Assembly (NCBI GenBank): GCA_020062665.1
Contig: JAGUVW010000045.1
Coordinates: 50,479-114,478, forward strand
DNA: 64,000 nt
Direction: 5' to 3'
Origin: Pseudomonadales bacterium
GTDB taxonomy: Bacteria > Pseudomonadota > Gammaproteobacteria > Pseudomonadales > Ketobacteraceae
Shown here: positions 1 to 6,183 of the stretch, piece by piece
Position numbering within the stretch: position 1 is the first letter of the stretch
How the letters are laid out: every line of letters begins with the position of its first letter
Notes under the pieces: generated by a model
Seen by the model: the letters and a program-made list of their open reading frames with translations, nothing else
Told to the model about the DNA's origin: nothing
The model's database searches: none
Translations under genes and position numbers: made by a program

Positions 1-2
1 TC

Positions 3-179
3 AAGCAGGGCCATGGCTTTGACAGCGGCTTTGAGATGAAGCGTGCCGGAGGCATCGGTGAATACCACAAGGTCTGGGTACGTTTCAGTATTGCCAACGG
101 TAGCATGTCCAATTCCCAGATCAACGATCTGGAAAAGTGGATGCGGGAAAAGTCGGCCAATATCGCGCAGGTGCAATAA
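3..179 (+). CDS. C-terminal part of an unrecognised protein (5' end outside window)
   Basis: An open frame enters from the left edge and stops with TAA at 177-179, giving about 58 residues that end in ...SANIAQVQ. The tail is mixed charged and aromatic (KVWVRFSIANG) and reads like a real protein C-terminus. A gap of about 80 bp separates it from the next gene on the same strand. No family is recognised from this fragment; the missing upstream sequence is needed to name it. Confidence 0.5.
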   Translation, partial: KQGHGFDSGFEMKRAGGIGEYHKVWVRFSIANGSMSNSQINDLEKWMREKSANIAQVQ

Positions 180-263
180 GGCGGTAATCACGCGCTGCCC
201 AGTCTAGGCTGAGCGGCGCGAGGAACAAAGGTTGATACTGAGCTTGTAGTTTCGGGAGGCATC

Positions 264-917
264 ATGAATGAATTTGAATACCAATGCGATGGACTGATCA
301 TCCGTGAGATTAATGAGGCGGCAAAACGCGATGTTATGGCTCAGCCATTAACCCAAGTGGAACTCCGCGAGTTGCAGGCAGAGGTAGATTTGATTTCCGC
401 CAGGCATAGGCGAAATTTGGTGATCGCGACTCTGCTTTCGGTGGTCTTATTGGTTGCTTGGATTGGTATTCTCATGACTGGATACCTCGACATAGGGCTG
501 GCTCCTCTGCTTGCGACGATAACATTATTTGGTTTGAGCTTTGTTTTGTTGTCGGTACAAATGGAGCGGCTTAATCAGGCAGTTTGTGATGCGTGGAAAA
601 AGGCGGGACTTGAATTCAACGGGCTTGCGCTGGAACGTTGCAGTGATGGCAGTGATGGCAGTGATGGCAGTGATGAAGGAGGAGTTGGCTTGTTGCAACC
701 CGCCAAGCCAGGCGAGATCATCAAGCTGGCGGAGATTGTCCGTGATCCCGGCATGCTTGGGACTGGCGTTGGTCTTTTCCTGACGACCATCAAACAGGAA
801 AGAGAGATTACGTCCCTTGAGGTTCATCTCTGCATTGCGCTGTCGGAGGTCTGGGGCAAACGTGAAGAGTATCGTGTAGCGTGTGCCGATATAGCACACG
901 CAATCCAGCGATCCTGA
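264..917 (+). CDS. Unrecognised membrane protein with SDG tandem repeat
   Basis: 217 residues starting at ATG 264, with GGGAGG about 6 bases upstream. Two hydrophobic segments (about residues 50-72 and 75-97) form a hairpin in the membrane. The part after them contains a run of SDG triplets (about residues 127-138) encoded by a 9-bp tandem repeat, then a soluble C-terminal region. No family is recognised. Two further small membrane-protein genes follow on the same strand, so the three may form one cargo operon placed beside the ICE genes, which run the other way. Coding status rests on frame length, a good ribosome site and clear transmembrane pattern; function is unknown. Confidence 0.6.
   Translation: MNEFEYQCDGLIIREINEAAKRDVMAQPLTQVELRELQAEVDLISARHRRNLVIATLLSVVLLVAWIGILMTGYLDIGLAPLLATITLFGLSFVLLSVQMERLNQAVCDAWKKAGLEFNGLALERCSDGSDGSDGSDEGGVGLLQPAKPGEIIKLAEIVRDPGMLGTGVGLFLTTIKQEREITSLEVHLCIALSEVWGKREEYRVACADIAHAIQRS
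642..675 (+). repeat. 9-bp tandem repeat (AGTGATGGC), 3.8 units, in frame
   Basis: Units at 642-650, 651-659 and 660-668, then a partial unit 669-675. Each unit adds Ser-Asp-Gly to the membrane protein encoded at 264-917. The unit length is a multiple of three, so copy-number slippage would change linker length without frameshift. Confidence 0.9.
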
Positions 918-974
918 TATGCCATCGAAATCTCGCATGTTTCAACCTCCTAACCTAATGAGTGATCAACACGT

Positions 975-1298
975 ATGATGACAAACTACCTATCCGCCAT
1001 TCGGTTCTTCGCTTATGTCAGGCTGTTTTCGTGGCCTCTATATTTGGCGTTTTTGTGGGGTTGTATAGGCATATTTATGGATGTCCATAGCGCACTGGAA
1101 AGTCGGTTGCCGTGGGAATCAATGTTCGATGCTTTAGGATTTGTCGATACGGTAAGGGTGATGATATTTCCGATCGTGCTTTGTGGTGCTTCGTATTTCG
1201 GTTATCGCTGTGTTGCCAATGAGTGTCAGGACGATGTTGTCGATCTGAACCGTCACATCAATGTCATAGTAATCAACGCAGTTTTGTCGAAAAGATAG
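975..1298 (+). CDS. Small unrecognised membrane protein
   Basis: 107 residues. Hydrophobic segments are visible at about residues 12-34 (LFSWPLYLAFLWGCIGIF) and 59-78 (VRVMIFPIVLCGASYFGY), consistent with two membrane spans, followed by a short polar tail. It lies 57 bp after the preceding membrane-protein gene and about 60 bp before the next one, all on the same strand, suggesting co-transcription. No family is recognised. The overlapping antisense frame (1134-1343) lacks protein-like character and is taken as a shadow. Confidence 0.5.
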   Translation: MMTNYLSAIRFFAYVRLFSWPLYLAFLWGCIGIFMDVHSALESRLPWESMFDALGFVDTVRVMIFPIVLCGASYFGYRCVANECQDDVVDLNRHINVIVINAVLSKR

Positions 1299-1358
1299 CA
1301 GAACATGGAAATGGCGGCCTAATGGAGGCATGGAAACTTGCAAACAGGATTAATATTC

Positions 1359-1835
1359 ATGGCTAATAATATGGAGATACGCTTTGGATCGATTGACATC
1401 GATGCGTTGCTGAAGCGGAACTCTGAGCTGTTGCCGGATTGCGTTGCTGAAAGCCTGATGCGACCCGATCGGATTGTCAGTTTTGGAATCATTGCGCAGG
1501 TTCGTGACAAGGCCTCATTACCCGAGGATGGGCAGAAAATCGAATATCTCCGCTGGGGGATTTTGCTCTCGCTGGTCGGCTACATGATCAGCGTGTATCT
1601 GGCTTTGAAGGCAGCGTTTATAAGTCCTGGTTCGATGCCGGTGGCTTCGTGGCTTTACGACAATACGTCGCTATTGTTTTGGATGGTGGGTCGATTCGGT
1701 ATCTTCCTGGGATACCTCTTGGTCGGACATTTTGCTACCGGAGGCCTTGTCGCTCTGGTTGGGCTTGTCTTGGGAAAAAAACCAGTTCTGTATGGGTATC
1801 GCTACCCCCTTGTCGTACTGATGAATCGCCAATGA
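1359..1835 (+). CDS. Small unrecognised membrane protein
   Basis: 158 residues if started at ATG 1359; a TTG at 1338 would add seven residues, but neither start has a strong ribosome site. The N-terminal half is soluble, followed by hydrophobic stretches near residues 68-90 and 105-143. Third gene of the apparent 264-1835 membrane-protein group. Its last 165 bp overlap the 3' end of a convergent gene on the minus strand (1671-2339), which is unusual and suggests that one of the two tails was created by a DNA junction. Unknown function. Confidence 0.45.
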   Translation: MANNMEIRFGSIDIDALLKRNSELLPDCVAESLMRPDRIVSFGIIAQVRDKASLPEDGQKIEYLRWGILLSLVGYMISVYLALKAAFISPGSMPVASWLYDNTSLLFWMVGRFGIFLGYLLVGHFATGGLVALVGLVLGKKPVLYGYRYPLVVLMNRQ

Positions 1836-2339
1836 CTGCGGCTCATAAAAGCTAAGCGGATCGTTCTTAGGCTGATAGTTCTTCGGTGTCCCGATGGGCT
1901 TCCGTGAATGGGCATGCGTGAGGACGTAGCGCCAGCCATCGACCACCTTTCTTACGGCCTGCCAGTATTCGGCGGGCAATAAGCCAAACTTGTTCAGCAG
2001 CGGTGCGTCACAGATGGTGCGTTCCAGGTCCACCAGGCGCGCCAGCATGTCCAGCCGCTGTACGGTAAGGCTCTTCAATTGCAGGGATTTGTGGCGCCCA
2101 ATGGGCACTGGTGGGCAGATTACCGGTGCCACGGATTCATTGCTGACCAGAGTGAAGTCGACATCACTGGCCAGGATCTTCTGCCCCTGAAAACGGCGTT
2201 CTTCTTCTGCCGCCTGCTCGGGCGTCATCATCTGCGCATTGCGATTCTTGCCGCTTCGGTTTTGGCGGGCTGTATGCTGCGGGAGAGGGTGAGCTTTTTC
2301 ATATAACGCTTTACCGTTTATTGATGCATTCAAACGCAT
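1671..2339 (-). CDS. Unrecognised accessory ICE protein
   Basis: 222 residues from ATG 2339; another start at 2231 (MMTPEQAAEEE) gives 186 residues. The middle (about residues 85-160: ...RLDMLARLVDLERTICDAPLLNK...) is helix-rich and protein-like. The last about 55 residues are polar, low-complexity (many S, D, Q, K) and lie opposite the coding tail of the convergent membrane protein, so the native C-terminus may have been replaced. It is the last gene of the minus-strand accessory run below the replication operon. A hairpin terminator sits just upstream at 2369-2396, so it probably has its own promoter. No family assigned. Confidence 0.5.
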   Translation of the reverse strand: MRLNASINGKALYEKAHPLPQHTARQNRSGKNRNAQMMTPEQAAEEERRFQGQKILASDVDFTLVSNESVAPVICPPVPIGRHKSLQLKSLTVQRLDMLARLVDLERTICDAPLLNKFGLLPAEYWQAVRKVVDGWRYVLTHAHSRKPIGTPKNYQPKNDPLSFYEPQSLAIHQYDKGVAIPIQNWFFSQDKPNQSDKASGSKMSDQEVSQEDTESTHHPKQ

Positions 2340-2368
2340 TTGGATTATAAGCGCCGTCAGACAAAAGA

Positions 2369-2396
2369 AAACCCGCCGTTGAGAGGGCGGGCGTGT
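2369..2396 (-). terminator. Intrinsic terminator (minus strand)
   Basis: On the minus strand a GCCCGCC stem pairs with GGCGGG across an 8-base loop and is followed by TTTTCTTTT. It ends transcripts coming from the small ICE genes to the right before the gene at 2339. Confidence 0.7.
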
Positions 2397-2899
2397 CTTA
2401 CAGTGGCGCGCAGCGGAAAGTCGGTTGTGCCATTACCTGTCTCCGGCGTGTGATCCTGATAGCGCCTGATCACGTCATACCCGTGCACGGTTGCCCGCAC
2501 AAAAGGCCCACGTATTTTGTCGTCCGCCCGTGGAGGCGATGTGTTTGAAGGCAGCGCAAGGCGCTGGTTGAAGCGCCTGAACCAAGCACTTCAACCAGCG
2601 CCTCGACGACTGGCTAAAAAGGAGTGGGGAAACCACAGCGACCAGAATAAATCCTGGTATCGCTGTGGTATCAAAGCGCCACCGGAGGTGACAGGCATAA
2701 CACCCATCTATCTGACGTTTTTTGAGGTCGTGTCTCGTATGTAACACGAACGTCATCAAGTGGGTAAGAAGCCCTCCAGCCAGAAGCAGGAGACGTGATC
2801 ACAGGCTCAGGTCACATTCATCTGGGTGAGCAAGGCCACGACAGATGACGTAATGATAACCTATTTTCTACATCGTTGCCTGATTGGGTTGTTTTGTAA
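2397..2899. other. About 500 bp without a convincing gene; long perfect hairpin at 2559-2603
   Basis: Short frames exist on both strands (2475-2759 minus, 2517-2744 plus), but they share a central inverted repeat and have no ribosome site or protein-like pattern. The notable feature is a perfect 15-bp inverted repeat, AGGCGCTGGTTGAAG at 2559-2573 and CTTCAACCAGCGCCT at 2589-2603, with a 15-base loop. It has no T run, so it is not an ordinary terminator; a structured RNA, protein-binding site or transfer-related site are open possibilities. Confidence 0.5.
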
Positions 2900-2905
2900 T
2901 CAGGC
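2878..2905 (-). terminator. Possible terminator hairpin
   Basis: GCCTGATT at 2878-2885 pairs with AATCAGGC at 2898-2905 around a 12-base loop, overlapping the stop codon of the small minus-strand gene at 2900-3148. No U run follows, so its strength as a terminator is doubtful. Confidence 0.4.
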
Positions 2906-3148
2906 AGGCCTGGCTGTGGAATGACAGACCTCTGAAATACTGATCAGGGTATAACCACACCCTTCCATCAAAAGCGCTTCGTATTCAGCATCTGTCCGAT
3001 ACGATTCAGTGAAACTCCACTCCTGTCCCTGTGAATCTCGCAGAGTCACCTTGTAGCGGGGGGCCGTGGTGGGTTCCGGCCGTTCCGGATCGGGCAGTGT
3101 GTTCACAACGGAGGGTTGGTTGGGTCGGTTGATAGATCGCAGTAGCAT
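2900..3148 (-). CDS. Small unrecognised ICE protein (82 aa)
   Basis: 82 residues from ATG 3148, with GAGGA 7-8 bases upstream on the minus strand. The C-terminal half (YKVTLRDSQGQEWSF...GCGYTLISISEV) looks like a small beta-rich domain. It lies downstream of the STY4534-like gene and is separated from it by a terminator hairpin at 3165-3197. Proteins of this size are common in the accessory part of such ICEs, but no family is recognised. Confidence 0.5.
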   Translation of the reverse strand: MLLRSINRPNQPSVVNTLPDPERPEPTTAPRYKVTLRDSQGQEWSFTESYRTDAEYEALLMEGCGYTLISISEVCHSTARPA

Positions 3149-3164
3149 GCGGTTGTCCTCGTGT

Positions 3165-3197
3165 AAAAAGAAAACCCCGCGTGTGACGGCGGGGTTC
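3165..3197 (-). terminator. Intrinsic terminator after the STY4534-like gene
   Basis: Minus strand: AACCCCGC pairs with GCGGGGTT around a short loop, followed by TTCTTTTT. It lies 14 bases beyond the stop of the gene at 3211-3921. Confidence 0.75.
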
Positions 3198-3210
3198 CAG
3201 GGTGGTTCGA

Positions 3211-3921
3211 TCAGGCAGCGTTGGCACTGGGTTTAATCAGCGCAAACGCAACACAATCGTCGCGGCCTGCCGGGATGGATTGATAACAGCCGGTGGTGTT
3301 GATGGCCCAGATTTTATCCATCGCCTCCGGATCGTTTTTTTGAAGCACAATCCGTTCAGGGCGGGCTTTGAGCCGTTCCTGCCAGGACAGTGGCTGGTCA
3401 GCGGGGGAAGTCGCTTCAGATGCCACGGACTCTGCAGCGGGGGCCTGGTGGGTACCGGATGCATCGTCGCTGGACTCGTCAGATACCTCGTCCTGATCCG
3501 GCTGCTGGCTGGTATCGATCACCAGTTCACCGTTGACCCAGGCCTTGCGCAGTTGCAGCAGAGTTCCTTTGATACAGGAACCCCATTGTCCGGCGCGTTG
3601 GCCCTTCTTGTACTGAAAGTGTTCCGCGCGGCTATCACCGGCCTTGAATTCGACGAAGATTTTTTTACCTTCGTTGAATGCGGCCTGCAACGCTTGTACG
3701 GATTCCTTCGCTGCCTTACCGACGACGTTCAGATCGAAAAGTGACGATTCACTCCGTCCATTTTCGTCTTCAACGCCATAGAGTGCACCGATGGAAACAC
3801 ACCAATAACCTTTGCCTTTGCCTTCGGGTTTCACAAACCGCAAGCGGTTCACGAATCCCATTCCAACAGTGTGCAGGTTGTAGGCTTTGGGTTGAGCGTG
3901 AGAGGTAGTTTGAGTAGTCAT
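3211..3921 (-). CDS. STY4534-family (DUF3577) ICE replication protein
   Basis: 236 residues from ATG 3921, with AGGAG 7 bases upstream. The N-terminal half (about residues 12-130) carries the recognisable family pattern: GMGFVNRLRFV, GKGYWCVSIGALYG, SLFDLNVVG, and FVEFKAGD. After about residue 145 comes an acidic, low-complexity linker (DQDEVSDESSDDAS) and a second short folded segment. Members of this family are a standard part of SPI-7/PFGI-1-type ICEs and are annotated as replication-related. The fold suggests a single-strand-binding-like role, but that is inference. It belongs to the minus-strand accessory run downstream of topoisomerase and ssb and is followed by an intrinsic terminator. 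Confidence 0.8.
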   Translation of the reverse strand: MTTQTTSHAQPKAYNLHTVGMGFVNRLRFVKPEGKGKGYWCVSIGALYGVEDENGRSESSLFDLNVVGKAAKESVQALQAAFNEGKKIFVEFKAGDSRAEHFQYKKGQRAGQWGSCIKGTLLQLRKAWVNGELVIDTSQQPDQDEVSDESSDDASGTHQAPAAESVASEATSPADQPLSWQERLKARPERIVLQKNDPEAMDKIWAINTTGCYQSIPAGRDDCVAFALIKPSANAA

Positions 3922-4085
3922 GGTATTTCTCCTGGGTAATGAAAGTCCGCAAGGCGAAATACCAGCCCTTACGGGTGGTGGTTCGCCCGCAAGTGGGTGG
4001 TTTGAAAGTATTGAACGGCAATGAAATAGACGAAATCGGCGTGAATCAGAATGTCATCTTTGTGGACAGCGCTCCTATCTGGCAT

Positions 4086-4346
4086 TTACCAAACATCTTC
4101 ACCGTACTGTGTTCCCTGTTGCATAGGGTCTGATTGCTTGGATTCCTGCAGCTTGGTGGCGTGCAGTTCCATCAGAATCAAAATCGCTTCGACCAGCACG
4201 CAGACAGCAAAAATTGCTTTCAGGTACATCTCATCATTTCCTTGGTAGATCTTGATCAGCTCCGGCTTGAACAGAACGAAGGCGACAATCAATACCAGGA
4301 TATGGGTGTAGCGCGGAAACACGTCTTTGATGATTGAAATGAACAT
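4086..4346 (-). CDS. Small two-span membrane protein
   Basis: 86 residues. I choose ATG 4346 over the upstream ATG at 4379 because AAGGAG lies 7 bases before it. Hydrophobic segments at about residues 14-30 (HILVLIVAFVLF) and 45-62 (IFAVCVLVEAILILM) indicate two spans, followed by a polar tail. It lies among small ICE genes whose leaders share short CCC/GGG hairpins. No family recognised. Confidence 0.6.
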   Translation of the reverse strand: MFISIIKDVFPRYTHILVLIVAFVLFKPELIKIYQGNDEMYLKAIFAVCVLVEAILILMELHATKLQESKQSDPMQQGTQYGEDVW

Positions 4347-4442
4347 GATGTTCTCCTTGATAGTAGTGAAAGGGAACATCGCAACCCCGTAGGGAAGAGA
4401 ATGTTCCCATCAGGGTGGCGAGTGAAAAAAACGATATCGGAA

Positions 4443-4739
4443 CTAAGGTTGAATCCACTTTACGATAGGGTATTGGGCGAATCCGCTACGTGCGTATCGA
4501 CCGGTAAACATCACAATGTTGGCTTCTTCCAGTTCCTTGATCAGATCTTCATAGTGTTCGCGGAGAATCGTTTCGCCGGGTGCTAAAACCGCTTCCGGAA
4601 TACAGAGGGTCATCCGGCCTGCCTTGGCGTTGTCTTCATCTCTTACCAGATCCAGAATCGGCTGTTCGCGATTCGCGGCGTACTGGTCAGTGGATTTTTC
4701 AACGCGATAACGCACGTCGTACAACATAAACGTATTCAT
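4443..4739 (-). CDS. Small unrecognised ICE protein (98 aa)
   Basis: 98 residues from ATG 4739, preceded by AGGAG at 9 bases. A longer frame reaches 5006, but its N-terminal part overlaps the neighbouring membrane-protein gene and is not protein-like. Soluble, mixed alpha/beta composition (MLYDVRYRVEK, LIKELEEANIVMFTG). It follows the small membrane protein at 4751-4972 with an 11-bp gap, so the two are likely co-translated. Function unknown. Confidence 0.6.
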   Translation of the reverse strand: MNTFMLYDVRYRVEKSTDQYAANREQPILDLVRDEDNAKAGRMTLCIPEAVLAPGETILREHYEDLIKELEEANIVMFTGRYARSGFAQYPIVKWIQP

Positions 4740-4750
4740 GTCAGATACTC

Positions 4751-4972
4751 CTAGAGGTAGTTGGTTAAAGGGCCGAGCACGGCTGCAACCAGGCAGGTCA
4801 GTATTCCCATGGAGGGAATAAGCCAAAGTGCCTGAATGCCGGGTGCGCTGCTGAACAGAATCAGTATCAAAACCAGACCATTGAGCAGGGCCAACGTCAG
4901 CATCAGTACCTGATAGCCATCGGGTTGTCTCAAGGACGCTTTGAGGGTGTGAAAAACAATACGGTTTTGCAT
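4751..4972 (-). CDS. Small two-span membrane protein
   Basis: 73 residues from ATG 4972, with GGAG 6 bases upstream (an ATG two codons earlier has no room for a ribosome site). Two hydrophobic segments, about residues 23-42 (VLMLTLALLNGLVLILILF) and 48-67 (ALWLIPSMGILTCLVAAVLG). First gene of a short pair with 4443-4739. Its leader contains the hairpin CCCGCACGGGG. No family recognised. Confidence 0.6.
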   Translation of the reverse strand: MQNRIVFHTLKASLRQPDGYQVLMLTLALLNGLVLILILFSSAPGIQALWLIPSMGILTCLVAAVLGPLTNYL

Positions 4973-5041
4973 GTGCATCTCCGGGTGAAGTGAAAACGCG
5001 GAGCATGCAAATCCCCGTGCGGGTTTTGGCATTTCCCGCAA

Positions 5042-5295
5042 GGTGGATGATAGGAGGTGTGACTGAGCAGAAAGGTAGAGCGTGCGAAAAGGGAGTCAGG
5101 CGATGTGCCGCGAGGATTGCAGACTCAAGTCCTCATCAAGGACGGCCATGGGCCGTACAGGTTTTTTCAAACTAGTATACTCGCGTGTTGTAGTCAATCA
5201 TCGAACGCCTCATGCGGTATGTGCTTATGCTGATTTTTCGCGTGATCAACAAAATCAGCAGATTGGTGTTATAACGCATGGCTCTACAATTAATG
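5042..5295. promoter_or_regulatory. Intergenic leader region upstream of the small ICE genes
   Basis: About 250 bp AT-rich in its right half with no convincing gene; the plus frame at 5082-5498 runs antisense to the receiver-like gene and is rejected. It presumably holds the promoter for the 4972-4443 pair, but no clear -35/-10 pair is visible. Confidence 0.3.
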
Positions 5296-5745
5296 TCATG
5301 AATGTGATAGCTGTTCGCTGTGTGCTGACGGTTTCATATCGAATAGAGCCTGCTGCACTGGACGCACGTCAAACTCATACCCGATCGCTGGCGTTACCAA
5401 TCCGATCTGAGCACCGGCAGCGCATCCTCGCGCATTCTCTGCTTCGTCACGTGCCAGCCAGAGCACGGGCAGTGCATGAGTGTCACGATGACGTTTAAGG
5501 CGTTCGATCAGCAAGGTGCCATGACGCACGGACGCGTCGATCACAATCCGCGATGGCAACAGGAGGCTTGCTAGGGTCAATCCCAGTTCCAGATCGGACG
5601 CTACGCTGCACAGCCACCGGGATTGCAGCAACAGCCGTAATTGGATAACCGATTCCTCTTCCGCCACCAGGAGTACGTGCGGTCGGTGGCGCAGGCGGTA
5701 CTCCCAGCGCCAGTGGACGGTGCGACGGGACTTACGGGGTGCCAT
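5296..5745 (-). CDS. Receiver-like (degenerate CheY-fold) protein
   Basis: 149 residues from ATG 5745, overlapping the stop of the upstream CsrA-like gene by one base. After a basic N-terminus (RKSRRTVHWRWEYRLR) the pattern HVLLVAEEESVIQLRLLL, then SRIVIDASVRHGTLLIERLK, then ALPVLWLARDEAENARGCAAGA follows the beta/alpha order of a receiver domain. The acidic pocket is only partly kept (EEE near residue 30; D at IVIDAS), so phosphorylation is uncertain. Tight coupling with the CsrA-like gene suggests a regulatory pair carried by the ICE; this is inference. Alternative: an unrelated small alpha/beta protein. Confidence 0.5.
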   Translation of the reverse strand: MAPRKSRRTVHWRWEYRLRHRPHVLLVAEEESVIQLRLLLQSRWLCSVASDLELGLTLASLLLPSRIVIDASVRHGTLLIERLKRHRDTHALPVLWLARDEAENARGCAAGAQIGLVTPAIGYEFDVRPVQQALFDMKPSAHSEQLSHS

Positions 5746-6143
5746 CAGTCCATCAGCTCCGCCTGATTCGGCTCCATCGCGCGCTGCCAGGCCTGGCGCG
5801 ACAGAGTTTCGAACTGCTGGTTGTCCAGCACTGTCCTGGCGATATCGACGAATGCCCGTCGATAGGCTTCTTCCCGCAAGGCGGGGGCCGGTGCAAAGGC
5901 GTTTCCATTGCGGCGGTAGATTTCGTCACGGACGACCACCAGTTGCTTGTCCGCAACAATACGGGCATGCACATCGTCACGTGGCCCCACTGAATCCACG
6001 ATGATTTCGATGGGTTCGGCGAATAGATCCCGTGCCGAAACGGCCATCGCTCTGGTTTTGGGATAAATCAGGATGGACTGGCCAGGATAGCGCATCAGGT
6101 TGAGTGAACCGCGCTGACGTTGGGTGGGGTCGGTGTCGTGCAT
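5745..6143 (-). CDS. Protein with N-terminal CsrA-like RNA-binding fold
   Basis: 132 residues. Residues about 13-80 follow the CsrA/RsmA strand pattern: LNLMRYPGQSILIYP (CsrA: LILTRRVGESLMI), then IEIIVDSVGPRDDVHARI, then VVVRDEIYRR matching the CsrA end VHREEIYQRI, including the basic residue before the acidic pair. An insertion of about 12 residues (SARDLFAEP) sits in the first loop and a helical extension of about 50 residues follows. CsrA proteins bind GGA-containing leaders to control translation; plasmid-borne relatives in Pseudomonas reshape host expression. It lies directly downstream of the topoisomerase gene and overlaps the receiver-like gene. RNA binding is inferred from the fold pattern only. 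Confidence 0.55.
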   Translation of the reverse strand: MHDTDPTQRQRGSLNLMRYPGQSILIYPKTRAMAVSARDLFAEPIEIIVDSVGPRDDVHARIVADKQLVVVRDEIYRRNGNAFAPAPALREEAYRRAFVDIARTVLDNQQFETLSRQAWQRAMEPNQAELMD

Positions 6144-6183
6144 AAAAATCCTTTCGGTGAATGTTTAGAATGGGCAGGTGCCA

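Noticed and set aside
525..938. Minus-strand frame opposite the SDG-repeat membrane protein
   Set aside because: Created by the tandem repeat being open on the other strand too (TAITAITAI); no ribosome site and not protein-like elsewhere.
2475..2759. Frames on both strands across the 2559-2603 hairpin
   Set aside because: Shared sequence on both strands comes from the inverted repeat; neither frame has a ribosome site or a coherent fold pattern.
3202..3744. 180-codon plus-strand frame
   Set aside because: Antisense to the STY4534-like gene, which has clear family motifs.
5082..5498. 138-codon plus-strand frame
   Set aside because: Mostly antisense to the receiver-like gene and rich in residues typical of shadow frames.
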